A stretch of 52,715 nt of DNA from Burkholderiales bacterium. GTDB taxonomy: Bacteria; Pseudomonadota; Gammaproteobacteria; Burkholderiales; Burkholderiaceae_C. Shown here one piece after another: positions 28,395 to 36,903 of this stretch (positions are counted from its first letter, which is position 1; the number at the start of each line of letters is the position of its first letter). The position numbers and the translations under genes were made by a program. The stretch spans positions 1 to 52,715 of the forward strand of contig JAECRO010000017.1 of assembly GCA_016000195.1 (NCBI GenBank), written 5' to 3'. Under the pieces are notes generated by a model that did not search any database, was not told where the DNA came from, and saw only the letters and a list, made by a program, of their open reading frames with translations.

Positions 28395-28895
28395 TCAAAA
28401 CGCTGCCGCGTTGGCCTTCAGCTGGTCGGGCGCAAAGCGGTAAATGGTCATGCTGTCCACGCTGGTGGCGCCCAGGCTTTTGTAGAACTTGATGCCCGGC
28501 TTGTTCCAGTCCAGGCAGCCCCATTCGAGCCGCTGGCAGCCCCGGTCAAGCGCCAGCTTGGCCATGAAGGCCATCATGGTCTTGCCCAGTCCCTTGAAGC
28601 GCATGGCGCGGATGACCAGGAAACCGTCGATGTAAAGCCCCGATTGCCCGGTAAAGGCCGAGGAGGTCTGGCAAAAATAGACGAACCCGACCACCCTGCC
28701 GTCGTAAACGCCAAAAACCGCCTCGCCCTTTTTGTCGGCCAGCAGCCGGCGGATGCCTTCTTCCGTGGCGGTGATCTTGTCGGCCATCTTCTGGTAGTCG
28801 CCGAGCTTTTTCATGAAGCTCACCACCAGGCCGGCATCGTCAGGTGTGGCAAAACGCAGTAGAAATTTGGGGTCTTGGGTCAGGATGATGGTCAT
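28395..28895 (-). CDS. GNAT-family N-acetyltransferase
   Basis: This 166-residue protein has the GNAT fold: an N-terminal LLRFATPDDAGLVVSFMKKL helix, VFGVYDGRVVGFVYF beta-strands, the acetyl-CoA loop RFKGLGKTMMAFM, and a C-terminal RLEWGCLDWNKPGIKFYKSL stretch typical of diamine acetyltransferase (SAT)-like members. The ATG at 28895 is family-like; upstream codons are not. Its position inside the polyamine cluster suggests, but does not prove, acetylation of a polyamine. Confidence 0.88.
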   Translation of the reverse strand: MTIILTQDPKFLLRFATPDDAGLVVSFMKKLGDYQKMADKITATEEGIRRLLADKKGEAVFGVYDGRVVGFVYFCQTSSAFTGQSGLYIDGFLVIRAMRFKGLGKTMMAFMAKLALDRGCQRLEWGCLDWNKPGIKFYKSLGATSVDSMTIYRFAPDQLKANAAAF

Positions 28896-29083
28896 GGCTT
28901 TGCTTTGCAGATACGCGGTCCGGCGCGCCCTTGCCGCCAAGGACGGGAAACGCAACCGCATGAATCAAATATCGTACCAAGGCACGGTTTCGACTCCTTG
29001 CAACCGGCTGTCCGGATCAGGAATTCACTATCAAAAATATAGCTGAACACGCAGGTGCAGCATGCGCAAGCGCCTGATTTTCC

Positions 29084-30562
29084 TTAAAAACCAGTCTTCC
29101 AGCGCCGCAGCTCCTCCTGGATCAGCCGCGCCAGCACCGGCGCGCCCTGGCGGATGCCGGCCAGGGGCGCGTAGCCGTAGCCGATGACCAGTCCGCGCGC
29201 ATCGCGCCGCTGCAGGCAGTAGCCCGACAGCGGGCGCACCAGCAGGCCGTGTTCGGCAATGCGGCGGGCCAGCGCCTGGTCGTCCAGCGTGGGCGGCAGG
29301 CGCACGCACAAATGCAGGCCCTGCCCGGCGCCGGAGATGAAGGCGTGCTCGCCCAGGCAGGGCTTGAGGCCTTCGAGCAGGCTTTGCCGCCGCAGCGCAT
29401 AGCTCACGCGCGACTTGCGCAGCGCCGCCGTGAAATGCCCCATCCCGATGAACTCGGACAGCGCGGCCTGCAGCGGCATCTGGCCGGGCCGGTTCAGGTC
29501 GTAATGGGCCTGGCGAAACGGGCCGATCAGCGACTTGGGCACCACCAGATAGCCCAGCTTCAGGCCGGGGTAGAGCACCTTGGAGAACGTGCCCATGTAG
29601 AGCACCCGCTCGTCCTTGTCCAGCCCGGCCAGCGACGACACCGGCGGGCCGCTGAAGCGGAATTCGCTGTCGTAGTCGTCCTCCAGAATCCAGGCGCCGT
29701 GGCGGCCGGCGGTGTCCAGCAGTTGCTGGCGCCGCGCCAGCGACATGACGGCGCCGGTCGGGTACTGGTGCGAGGGCGTGACGTAGATCAGCCGGGGCGG
29801 CGCGGCTTCGTCGGCGGCGCCGGGCGCCATGCCTTCGCCATCGACCGCCACCGGGTGCAGCCGCAGGCCGCCAGCCGTCAGGGCCTTGACGGCGCCCCAG
29901 TAGGCCGGGTCTTCGATCCACAGCGTATCGCCAGGGTCGGCCAGCAGGTGGGCGCACAGGGCAATCGACTGCTGGGTGCCGGCGGTGATGATGACCTGGT
30001 CGGCATCGAGCTGCACGCTGCGGAACACGCGCAGGTAATCGGCCACGGCGCGGCGCAGCGGGGCATGGCCGCCGGCGCAGCTGTAGTCCAGCATCTCGGG
30101 GTAGCTCATGCGCCAGTGCTTGTTTTGCAGCCGCTGCCACAGCGCCGTCGGAAAGACGCTGAAATCGGGAATCCCGGCGGTGAAAGGCTGCACCTCCAGC
30201 TGGTCGGCGGTGTAGCGGCTGGTCAGGGCTTCGCCGCGCCGCGACAGGTGCGGGCGCTGCACGGCCAGTTGCGCGCGGGGCTTGCGGGCGGCCTTGGGGC
30301 AGTTGTCGCTGACATAGGTGCCGCTGCCGACGCGGCTGACCAGGTAGCCCTCGACCGTCAGCTGGTTCAGCGCGGTGATGACGGTATTGCGCGACAAACC
30401 CAGGCCCTGCGCCAGGTCGCGGCTGGAAGCCAGGCGCTCGCCGGCCTGCAGGTAGCCATCGAGCATGACGCGCCGCAGCGCCTCGTAGAGCTGCCGGTGC
30501 AGCGGCAGTTCGCTGGCGGCGCGCAGCCGGGCCAGTTCAACGAGCAGGAATTCAGACAGCAT
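29084..30562 (-). CDS. MocR-family regulator (GntR HTH fused to aminotransferase fold)
   Basis: This 492-residue protein has an N-terminal GntR winged helix (PLHRQLYEALRRVMLDGYL, GLSRNTVITALNQLTVEGYL) joined to a PLP-dependent fold type I aminotransferase domain (ITAGTQQSIALCAHLLADPG, EDDYDSEFRFSG, with the PLP Lys region MGTFSKVLYPGLKLGYLV). MocR proteins use bound PLP adducts as signals. It is divergent from puuD, whose upstream region carries two TGGCACC direct repeats. A role as the local regulator of polyamine catabolism is therefore the best inference. The ATG at 30562 gives a family-like N-terminus. Confidence 0.93.
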   Translation of the reverse strand: MLSEFLLVELARLRAASELPLHRQLYEALRRVMLDGYLQAGERLASSRDLAQGLGLSRNTVITALNQLTVEGYLVSRVGSGTYVSDNCPKAARKPRAQLAVQRPHLSRRGEALTSRYTADQLEVQPFTAGIPDFSVFPTALWQRLQNKHWRMSYPEMLDYSCAGGHAPLRRAVADYLRVFRSVQLDADQVIITAGTQQSIALCAHLLADPGDTLWIEDPAYWGAVKALTAGGLRLHPVAVDGEGMAPGAADEAAPPRLIYVTPSHQYPTGAVMSLARRQQLLDTAGRHGAWILEDDYDSEFRFSGPPVSSLAGLDKDERVLYMGTFSKVLYPGLKLGYLVVPKSLIGPFRQAHYDLNRPGQMPLQAALSEFIGMGHFTAALRKSRVSYALRRQSLLEGLKPCLGEHAFISGAGQGLHLCVRLPPTLDDQALARRIAEHGLLVRPLSGYCLQRRDARGLVIGYGYAPLAGIRQGAPVLARLIQEELRRWKTGF

Positions 30563-30615
30563 GAGGCCTTGAATCGGTTGGCGGGCATGCGCTGCTTGCC
30601 CGCTTTTCGCAAAAG

Positions 30616-30645
30616 TGGCACCATCACCAAGCGCCAAATGGCACC
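30616..30645. promoter_or_regulatory. TGGCACC direct repeats, candidate MocR operator
   Basis: TGGCACC occurs at 30616-30622 and again at 30639-30645 in the same orientation, 23 bp apart, about two helical turns. Spaced direct repeats on one face are typical of MocR regulators such as PdxR and GabR. The site sits between the divergent regulator and puuD. Confidence 0.55.
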
Positions 30646-30730
30646 TATTGTCACCCAGTCTCGCTTCATGATGAACTGGTCAGGCCAAGCCAGGCATACA
30701 ACCCAACCAACGCGATCCACGCGCCACGTT

Positions 30731-31537
30731 ATGTCGATTCCTTTGCAAGCATTTCCCCAGGCCCTGGTGTGGTTGCCAGCCGATCACCGGCTCTTGGGAA
30801 AAGAGGGCCAGCAAACGCCTTTCCTGGTGCTGGGCGACAAATATGCCCGTGCCGTCAAGCAGTGCGCCGGTGCGCAGCCGGTGCTGTTTCCGCTGGCCGA
30901 TGCGGGCCAGATACCGGCGCTGCTGGGGCTGGTCGATGGCGTCATGCTGACCGGCTCGGCCTCGAATGTGCATCCATCCCATTTCGACGAGAAAGTGCTT
31001 GATGCCGCCTTGCCGCTGGACCCGCAGCGCGATGCGCTCACGCTGGCGCTGGTGCGCGCCTGCCAGGCTTGTGGCGTGCCGCTGCTGGGAATCTGCCGGG
31101 GTTTCCAGGAAATCAATGTGGCCCTGGGCGGCTCGCTGGAGCAAAGCGTGCATGACCGGGAAGGGCGCCTCGATCACCGCGACCCCGAGGGCGTCAGCCT
31201 GGACGAGGCTTACGGGCCGGCGCATGAAGTGCGTTTTGTGCCGGGCAGCGCTTTTGCCGGCTGGGCCGGCGCTGAAACCGCGCAGGTCAATTCACTGCAC
31301 GGTCAGGGCATTGCCCGGCTGGCCAGCGGCCTGCGCGCCCTGGGTCATTCGCCCGACGGCCTCATTGAAGCATTTGAGATCGAGGGCGCCGCCACGTTTG
31401 CCTATGCGGTGCAATGGCATCCCGAATGGAATTGCCAGGACAACCCTTTTTACCGCGCCATCCTGGCGGCGTTTGGCCAGGCCTGCCAGCGCCGCCATGC
31501 CAGCCGAACCCGACAGCAAGGGGCACCCGCCGCCTGA
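30731..31537 (+). CDS. puuD: Gamma-glutamyl-gamma-aminobutyrate hydrolase
   Basis: This 268-residue class I glutamine amidotransferase-like peptidase (C26) releases GABA and glutamate from gamma-glutamyl-GABA. The nucleophile is Cys122 in LLGICRGFQEINVALGGSLEQ's first part (ICRGFQEIN), and the His/Glu pair is in QWHPEWN. The start MSIPLQAFPQALVWLPADHR at 30731 is typical. Much longer in-frame extensions upstream run antisense through the MocR gene and are rejected. It is first gene of the rightward polyamine operon, 49 bp before puuA. Confidence 0.93.
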   Translation: MSIPLQAFPQALVWLPADHRLLGKEGQQTPFLVLGDKYARAVKQCAGAQPVLFPLADAGQIPALLGLVDGVMLTGSASNVHPSHFDEKVLDAALPLDPQRDALTLALVRACQACGVPLLGICRGFQEINVALGGSLEQSVHDREGRLDHRDPEGVSLDEAYGPAHEVRFVPGSAFAGWAGAETAQVNSLHGQGIARLASGLRALGHSPDGLIEAFEIEGAATFAYAVQWHPEWNCQDNPFYRAILAAFGQACQRRHASRTRQQGAPAA

Positions 31538-31586
31538 ATACAAGTTAATCCAATCCACCGACATGCGTTGACAACAGGAGCGCGCC

Positions 31587-32966
31587 ATGAGTTTGAACAC
31601 GAGCATGAACAAGGCATCGACCTTCACCGACCTTGAAAACTGGCTGAACGAACGCAGGGTCACGGAAGTGGAGTGCCTGGTGCCCGACCTGACCGGCGTG
31701 GCCCGGGGCAAGATACTGCCGCGCGGCAAGTTCACCGAGGACCGGGGCATGCGCCTGCCCGAAGCGGTGGTGGCCATGGGCGTGACGGGCGAGTTTCCCG
31801 AGAGCGGCCCGTATTACGACGTCATCAGCCCGACCGACAAGGACATGCACCTGCGCCCCGACCCGTCCACCGTGCGGATTGTTCCGTGGGCCTCCGACCC
31901 GACCGCCCAGGTCATCCACGACTGCTTTGACCCGAACGGCAAACTCGTGCCTTTCGCGCCGCGCAGCGTGCTGCGCCGGGTCTGCGATCTGTATGAGACC
32001 GAAGGCCTGGTGCCGGTGGTGGCGCCCGAGCTTGAGTTTTACCTGGTGGCCCGCAACACCGACCCGAACACCCTGCTGCGCCCGCCGATTGGCCGCAGCG
32101 GGCGGGCCGAAACCTCGCGGCAGGCCTATAGCATCGATGCGGTGAATGAATTCGATCCCCTGTTCGAGGATATTTACGACTACTGCGAAAAGATGGAACT
32201 CAATGTCGATACGCTGATTCACGAGGTCGGCGCGGGGCAGATGGAGATCAATTTTTTCCATGCCCATCCGCTGGGCCTGGCCGACGAGGTGTTTTTCTTC
32301 AAGCGCACGGTGCGTGAAGCGGCCCTGCGCCACAACATGTATGCCACCTTCATGGCCAAGCCCATCGCCGGCGAGCCCGGCAGCGCCATGCATGTACACC
32401 AGAGCATCCTCAACAAGGCAACCGGCCAGAACATTTTCAGCAACAAGGATGGCAGCGAATCGGAGGCTTTCTTTCATTACATCGGCGGCTTGCAGCGCTA
32501 CATTCCGGCGGCCATGGCCCTGGTGGCGCCGTATGTCAACAGCTACCGGCGGCTGTCGCGCGACACGGCGGCCCCGATCAACATCGCCTGGGGGCATGAC
32601 AACCGCACGGTCGGCATCCGCTCGCCGATTGCCACCCCGCAGGCGCGCCGGGTCGAAAACCGCGTGATCGGGGCCGACGCCAATCCCTATGTGGCGCTGG
32701 CCATGACGCTGGCCTGCGGCTACCTGGGCATCAAGAACAAGATCAAGCCCAAGCCCGAGATGAAGGGTGACGCCTACCTGTCGCCTTATTCGCTGCCGCG
32801 CAGCCTGGGCGAGGCGCTGGAGTGGCTGCGGCGCGAGTCTGATTTGCATGAGGTGCTGGGCCGCGAGTTTGTCACGGTCTATTCCGAAATCAAGGAACTT
32901 GAATTCGCCGAGTTCATGAAGGTGATTTCGCCGTGGGAGCGCGAGCACCTGCTGCTGCATGTGTGA
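31587..32966 (+). CDS. puuA: Gamma-glutamylputrescine synthetase (glutamine-synthetase fold)
   Basis: This 459-residue glutamine-synthetase family protein has the PuuA-like N-terminus VECLVPDLTGVARGKILPRG and active-site segments VAPELEFYLVAR, GAGQMEINFFHAHPLGLADE, GSAMHVHQSI and NIAWGHDNRTVGIR. It would ligate glutamate to putrescine using ATP, opening the glutamylated pathway. A canonical glutamine synthetase is less likely, given the cluster and the PuuA-type features. Spacing to puuD (49 bp) and to the aminotransferase (42 bp) supports one operon. Confidence 0.9.
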   Translation: MSLNTSMNKASTFTDLENWLNERRVTEVECLVPDLTGVARGKILPRGKFTEDRGMRLPEAVVAMGVTGEFPESGPYYDVISPTDKDMHLRPDPSTVRIVPWASDPTAQVIHDCFDPNGKLVPFAPRSVLRRVCDLYETEGLVPVVAPELEFYLVARNTDPNTLLRPPIGRSGRAETSRQAYSIDAVNEFDPLFEDIYDYCEKMELNVDTLIHEVGAGQMEINFFHAHPLGLADEVFFFKRTVREAALRHNMYATFMAKPIAGEPGSAMHVHQSILNKATGQNIFSNKDGSESEAFFHYIGGLQRYIPAAMALVAPYVNSYRRLSRDTAAPINIAWGHDNRTVGIRSPIATPQARRVENRVIGADANPYVALAMTLACGYLGIKNKIKPKPEMKGDAYLSPYSLPRSLGEALEWLRRESDLHEVLGREFVTVYSEIKELEFAEFMKVISPWEREHLLLHV

Positions 32967-33008
32967 AACCCGGCCCTGCACCGAACCACTGAAGTGAGGA
33001 AAAAACCC

Positions 33009-34406
33009 ATGAATCCCGTCATTGACACTGCCCTGATCCAGGCCCTGGATCGCGAGCATTTCCTGCACCCTTTCACCGACTTCAAGGACCTGGCGACGCG
33101 CGGTGCGCGCGTCATTACCCGGGCCGAGAACATCTATGTCTGGGATTCCGAGGGCCACAAGATACTCGATGCCATGAGCGGCCTGTGGTGTGTCAATGTC
33201 GGCTACGGGCGCGAGGAACTGGCCAGCGCCGCCTACCAGCAGATGATGACGCTGCCCTACTACAACAGCTTTTTCCAGACCACCAATGTGCCGGCGGTGC
33301 AGCTGGCCGCAAAGCTGGCGTCACTGGCGCCCGAGGTGGGCGGGCGCACTTTCAGGCATGTGTTTTATTCGAGCAGCGGCTCCGAGAGCAACGACTCGAA
33401 TGTGCGCATGGTGCGCCGCTACTGGGATTTGCTGGGCCAGCCGGAGCGAAAAGTCATCATCAGCCGCAACAACGCCTACCACGGCAGCACCATGGCCGGG
33501 GCGTCGCTGGGCGGCATGAGCGGCATGCATGCGCAGGGCGACCTGCCGATTCCCAACATCACCCACATCGAGCAGCCGTATTTTTACGAGCTGGGCCAGC
33601 CGGGCGAGAGTTCCGCCGAGTTCGGCGTGCGCGCCGCCCGCTGGCTGGAAGACAAAATCCTGGAGATCGGCGCGGAAAAAGTCGCGGCCTTCATCGCCGA
33701 GCCGGTGCAGGGCGCGGGCGGCGTCATCATTCCGCCCGACAGCTACTGGCCCGAGATCCAGCGCATCGTTGACAAATACGGCATCTTGCTGATCAGCGAC
33801 GAAGTGATCTGCGCCTTTGGCCGGCTGGGCCACTGGTTTGCTTATGAGAAATTCGGCTACCGGCCCGATCTGGTCACTTTTGCCAAAGCCGTGACCAGCG
33901 GCTATGTGCCGCTGGGCGGTGTCATGGTGGGCGACCGGGTGGCCAGGGTGCTGATCGAGCAGGGCGGGGAGTTTACCCACGGCTACACCTACAGCGGCCA
34001 TCCGGTGGCCTGTGCGGTGGCGCTGGCCAACCTGGACCTGATGGAAAAAGAAAACCTGCCTGGCCGGGTGCAGACCGACATCGGCCCCTACCTGGCGCGG
34101 TGCTTCACCGAGCTTGGCGAGCATCCGCTGGTGGGGCTGGCCGAAACCTGCGGCTTCATGGCCGGGCTGGTGCTGGCCCGGAACAAGGCGACGCAGGAAG
34201 CGTTCAAGCCCGAACTGGGCGTGGGCATGCTGTGCCGCAGCCACTGCTTCCGGCTGGGGCTGATCATGCGGGCCGTGGGCGACCGCATGATCATTGCGCC
34301 GCCACTGGTCATGACGCATGCGCAGATTGACGAGATGATTGCACTGATCCGCCGTTGCCTGGACGCCACCCTGGCCGATTTGCAGGCAGCCGGTCAGATG
34401 GATTGA
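33009..34406 (+). CDS. spuC: Class III aminotransferase, putrescine--pyruvate type (SpuC-like)
   Basis: This 465-residue PLP-dependent omega-aminotransferase begins with the SpuC-like DREHFLHPFTDFKDLATRG, followed by MSGLWCVNVGYGREELA. Later motifs include the PLP-contact region SSSGSESNDSNVRMVRRYW, LISDEVICAFGRLGHWFA and the PLP Lys in TFAKAVTSGYVPLGGV. It probably transaminates putrescine with pyruvate, giving 4-aminobutanal and alanine, a route parallel to PuuAB. The ATG at 33009 has GAGGAAAA upstream. Beta-alanine:pyruvate aminotransferase is the main alternative reading. Confidence 0.87.
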   Translation: MNPVIDTALIQALDREHFLHPFTDFKDLATRGARVITRAENIYVWDSEGHKILDAMSGLWCVNVGYGREELASAAYQQMMTLPYYNSFFQTTNVPAVQLAAKLASLAPEVGGRTFRHVFYSSSGSESNDSNVRMVRRYWDLLGQPERKVIISRNNAYHGSTMAGASLGGMSGMHAQGDLPIPNITHIEQPYFYELGQPGESSAEFGVRAARWLEDKILEIGAEKVAAFIAEPVQGAGGVIIPPDSYWPEIQRIVDKYGILLISDEVICAFGRLGHWFAYEKFGYRPDLVTFAKAVTSGYVPLGGVMVGDRVARVLIEQGGEFTHGYTYSGHPVACAVALANLDLMEKENLPGRVQTDIGPYLARCFTELGEHPLVGLAETCGFMAGLVLARNKATQEAFKPELGVGMLCRSHCFRLGLIMRAVGDRMIIAPPLVMTHAQIDEMIALIRRCLDATLADLQAAGQMD

Positions 34407-34535
34407 ATAGAATAATTGTTGCAATTTATCGGGCTTTGACGGGTCCGTTTATTGCTTGGCCCCATCGGTGCATCACGGCCATGTTGTGGCGCTGTACCCC
34501 ATCCATTCTTACCTATCCCTGGAGTGAGTTTCACC

Positions 34536-35696
34536 ATGAAAAAACTTGTACTGGTCATGGCCATGTCGGCAGTTCTGCTGGCTGCCTGCGGCAAAAAAGA
34601 GGAACCCGTGGCGGTCGCTCCCGCGCCCGCGCCTGTGGCATCGGCTCCGGCGCTACCTGTCAACACCGAGGAGAAGGTGCTCAACATCTACAACTGGCCC
34701 GATTACATTCCCGACGGCATGATTGCCGCCTTTGAAAAGGAAACCGGCATCAAGGTCAACTACGACACCTTTGAAACCAACGAAGCCCTGCACGCCAAGC
34801 TGGTGGCGGGCAACACGGGTTACGACATCGTGGTGCCGGGAACGGTGTTTGCCAAACCCCAGATCGAGGGCGGACTGCTGCAGCCGCTGGACAAGTCCAA
34901 GATTCCCAATCTGGCCAACCTGGACCCGGCCATCATGGGCATATTGACCAAGGCCGACCCGGGCAACAAATACCTGGTGCCGTGGGCCTGGGGTTTCACG
35001 ACGGTGGGCATCAACAGGACCAAGGCAGAAAAAGCCCTGGCCGGCCTGCCCATGCCTGAAAATGCCTGGGATCTGGTCTTCAACCCCAAATACAGCAGCA
35101 AGCTCAAGTCCTGCGGCATTGCCTACCTGGATTCCCCTACCGAGATTATTCCGGTGGCGCTGCATTACATCGGCAAGGACGCCTATTCCAACGACCCGGC
35201 CGACTACAAGGCCGCCACGGCCATGCTGGTCAAGGTCCGCAAGGATGTGCGCCTGTTCAGCTCGACCATGATCGACGACATCGCCGGCGGCAAGGCCTGC
35301 GCGGTCGTTGGCTGGTCCGGTGACATCAACATCGCGGCGGGCCGGGCCAGGGACAACGGCTCGAAAGATGCTATTGAAGCACTGCTGCCAAGCACCGGCG
35401 CCCTGCTTTTTTCCGACACGATGGCCATCACCAAGGACGCCAAGCATCCAAACAATGCCTATGCCTTCATCAACTTCTACCTTCGCCCCGAGAACGGCGC
35501 CTCCGTGACCAACACGATGAGCTATCCCACCGCGAACAAGGCTGCCATTGCCCAGATCAAGCCTGAGATTTCCGGCAACAAGACCATCTTTGTGGATACG
35601 GACTACTTCAGCAAGATGATTCCTCCCAGCAGCTTCACCAACGAAGCCCGTGAAGCCATGGCCAACGCCTACATCAGTTTCAAAAAAGGCAAGTGA
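34536..35696 (+). CDS. potF: Spermidine/putrescine ABC transporter substrate-binding lipoprotein
   Basis: This 386-residue binding protein starts with a lipoprotein signal peptide (MKKLVLVMAMSAVLLAAC). A flexible Pro/Ala/Val linker (VAVAPAPAPVASAPALPVN) precedes the PotD/PotF fold (LNIYNWPDYIPDGMIAAFEK, TNEALHAKLVAGNTGYDIVV, GKACAVVGWSGDINIAAGRA). It captures putrescine or spermidine for PotGHI. Most Gram-negative PotF proteins are free periplasmic; here lipidation would tether it. An intrinsic terminator follows before the ATPase gene. The ATG at 34536 follows GGAGTGAG. Confidence 0.93.
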   Translation: MKKLVLVMAMSAVLLAACGKKEEPVAVAPAPAPVASAPALPVNTEEKVLNIYNWPDYIPDGMIAAFEKETGIKVNYDTFETNEALHAKLVAGNTGYDIVVPGTVFAKPQIEGGLLQPLDKSKIPNLANLDPAIMGILTKADPGNKYLVPWAWGFTTVGINRTKAEKALAGLPMPENAWDLVFNPKYSSKLKSCGIAYLDSPTEIIPVALHYIGKDAYSNDPADYKAATAMLVKVRKDVRLFSSTMIDDIAGGKACAVVGWSGDINIAAGRARDNGSKDAIEALLPSTGALLFSDTMAITKDAKHPNNAYAFINFYLRPENGASVTNTMSYPTANKAAIAQIKPEISGNKTIFVDTDYFSKMIPPSSFTNEAREAMANAYISFKKGK

Positions 35697-35717
35697 TCCT
35701 TTCTTTTAAGTAAACCC

Positions 35718-35757
35718 GGGGCTGTTTGTACGTACCGTATAAGCAGCCCTTTTTTTG
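35718..35757 (+). terminator. Intrinsic terminator between potF and potG
   Basis: A GGGCTG / CAGCCC stem with internal pairing around GTACGTAC is followed by eight T residues. It sits within the presumed operon and would make the transporter ATPase and permease genes a readthrough product, giving more binding protein than transporter. Confidence 0.8.
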
Positions 35758-35787
35758 TTTCCGGTGCACGAAACTGAAAGGCGATAC

Positions 35788-36891
35788 ATGGCAGACAAGG
35801 AAGAAAAAGAAAGCTATCTGGTCACCGAAAAACTCGTCAAGCGCTTCGATGAAGCGCTGGCAGTGGACGAGGTCTCGCTGTCGGTGCGACGGGGCGAGAT
35901 TTTTGCCCTGCTGGGCAGCTCGGGCTGCGGCAAGTCCACCTTGCTGCGCATGCTGGCAGGGTTCGAGAAGCCCAGTTCAGGCCGCATCCTGCTGGGCGGC
36001 CAGGACGTGGCCAGCTTGCCGCCTTATGACCGGCCGATCAACATGATGTTCCAGTCCTACGCCTTGTTTCCGCACCTGGACATCTGGGAAAACATTGCGT
36101 TCGGCCTGAAGCGCGAAGGGCTGCCCAAGGCCGAGATCAAGCAGCGCGTGGGTGAAATGCTGGACCTGGTGCAACTGGCCCCCTATGCCAAGCGCAAGCC
36201 GCACCAGCTCTCGGGTGGCCAGCAGCAGCGAGTGGCGCTGGCCCGCAGCCTGGCCAAGCGGCCCAAGCTCCTGCTGCTCGACGAGCCGCTGGGCGCCCTG
36301 GATAAAAAACTGCGGGAGCAAACGCAATTCGAGCTGGTCAACATCATCGAGACGGTCGGCGTAACCTGCGTGATGGTGACGCACGACCAGGAGGAGGCCA
36401 TGACCATGGCCGGCCGCATTGCCGTCATGAGCAGCAAGGGCAGCGTCCTGCAGGTGGGCACGCCCGTAGAGGTTTATGAGCATCCGGTCAACCGTTTCGT
36501 GGCTGACTTCATCGGCAACGTCAATCTTTTTGAAGGCCGGCTCAGCGTGGACGAAACCGACCGCTGTGCCGCTGTCACTGCCATTGGTGAAATCCAGGTG
36601 GGGCATGGCGTGAGCGGTACGCTGAACATGCCGATGGCGATTGCCGTGCGTCCCGAGAAGATCGAGATCAGCCGGGAGCGGCCTGCGGTGAATAAAAATA
36701 TCTTTGCGGGCAAGGTCAAGGAAATTGCCTACTTCGGCTCCTACAGCACCTACATCGTCCTCACCAGCGATGGCTCGCACGTCAAGATCACCGAGGCCAA
36801 CACCTCGCGGCAGGCTCTGAGCGAGATCACCTGGGAGGACAACGTCTTTTTCTGGTGGGACGATCGCGCCGGCGTGGTCTTGCGCGACTAA
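35788..36891 (+). CDS. potG: Spermidine/putrescine ABC transporter ATPase
   Basis: This 367-residue ABC ATPase has Walker [10 protein letters not shown], signature [17 protein letters not shown], Walker [13 protein letters not shown], switch His in [11 protein letters not shown], and a C-terminal TOBE domain ([18 protein letters not shown]). It energises polyamine import with PotH and PotI. The ATG at 35788 is preceded by AAAGGCGA. An earlier in-frame start at 35755 falls in the terminator T-run and is unlikely. PotA and PotG cannot be separated by sequence alone; the four-gene order matches potFGHI. Confidence 0.94.
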   Translation: MADKEEKESYLVTEKLVKRFDEALAVDEVSLSVRRGEIFALLGSSGCGKSTLLRMLAGFEKPSSGRILLGGQDVASLPPYDRPINMMFQSYALFPHLDIWENIAFGLKREGLPKAEIKQRVGEMLDLVQLAPYAKRKPHQLSGGQQQRVALARSLAKRPKLLLLDEPLGALDKKLREQTQFELVNIIETVGVTCVMVTHDQEEAMTMAGRIAVMSSKGSVLQVGTPVEVYEHPVNRFVADFIGNVNLFEGRLSVDETDRCAAVTAIGEIQVGHGVSGTLNMPMAIAVRPEKIEISRERPAVNKNIFAGKVKEIAYFGSYSTYIVLTSDGSHVKITEANTSRQALSEITWEDNVFFWWDDRAGVVLRD

Positions 36892-36903
36892 AGGAGGATT
36901 GAC

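Noticed and set aside
29249..30730. N-terminal extension in frame with puuD
   Set aside because: It runs antisense through the MocR gene; PuuD begins at 30731 with a family-typical N-terminus.
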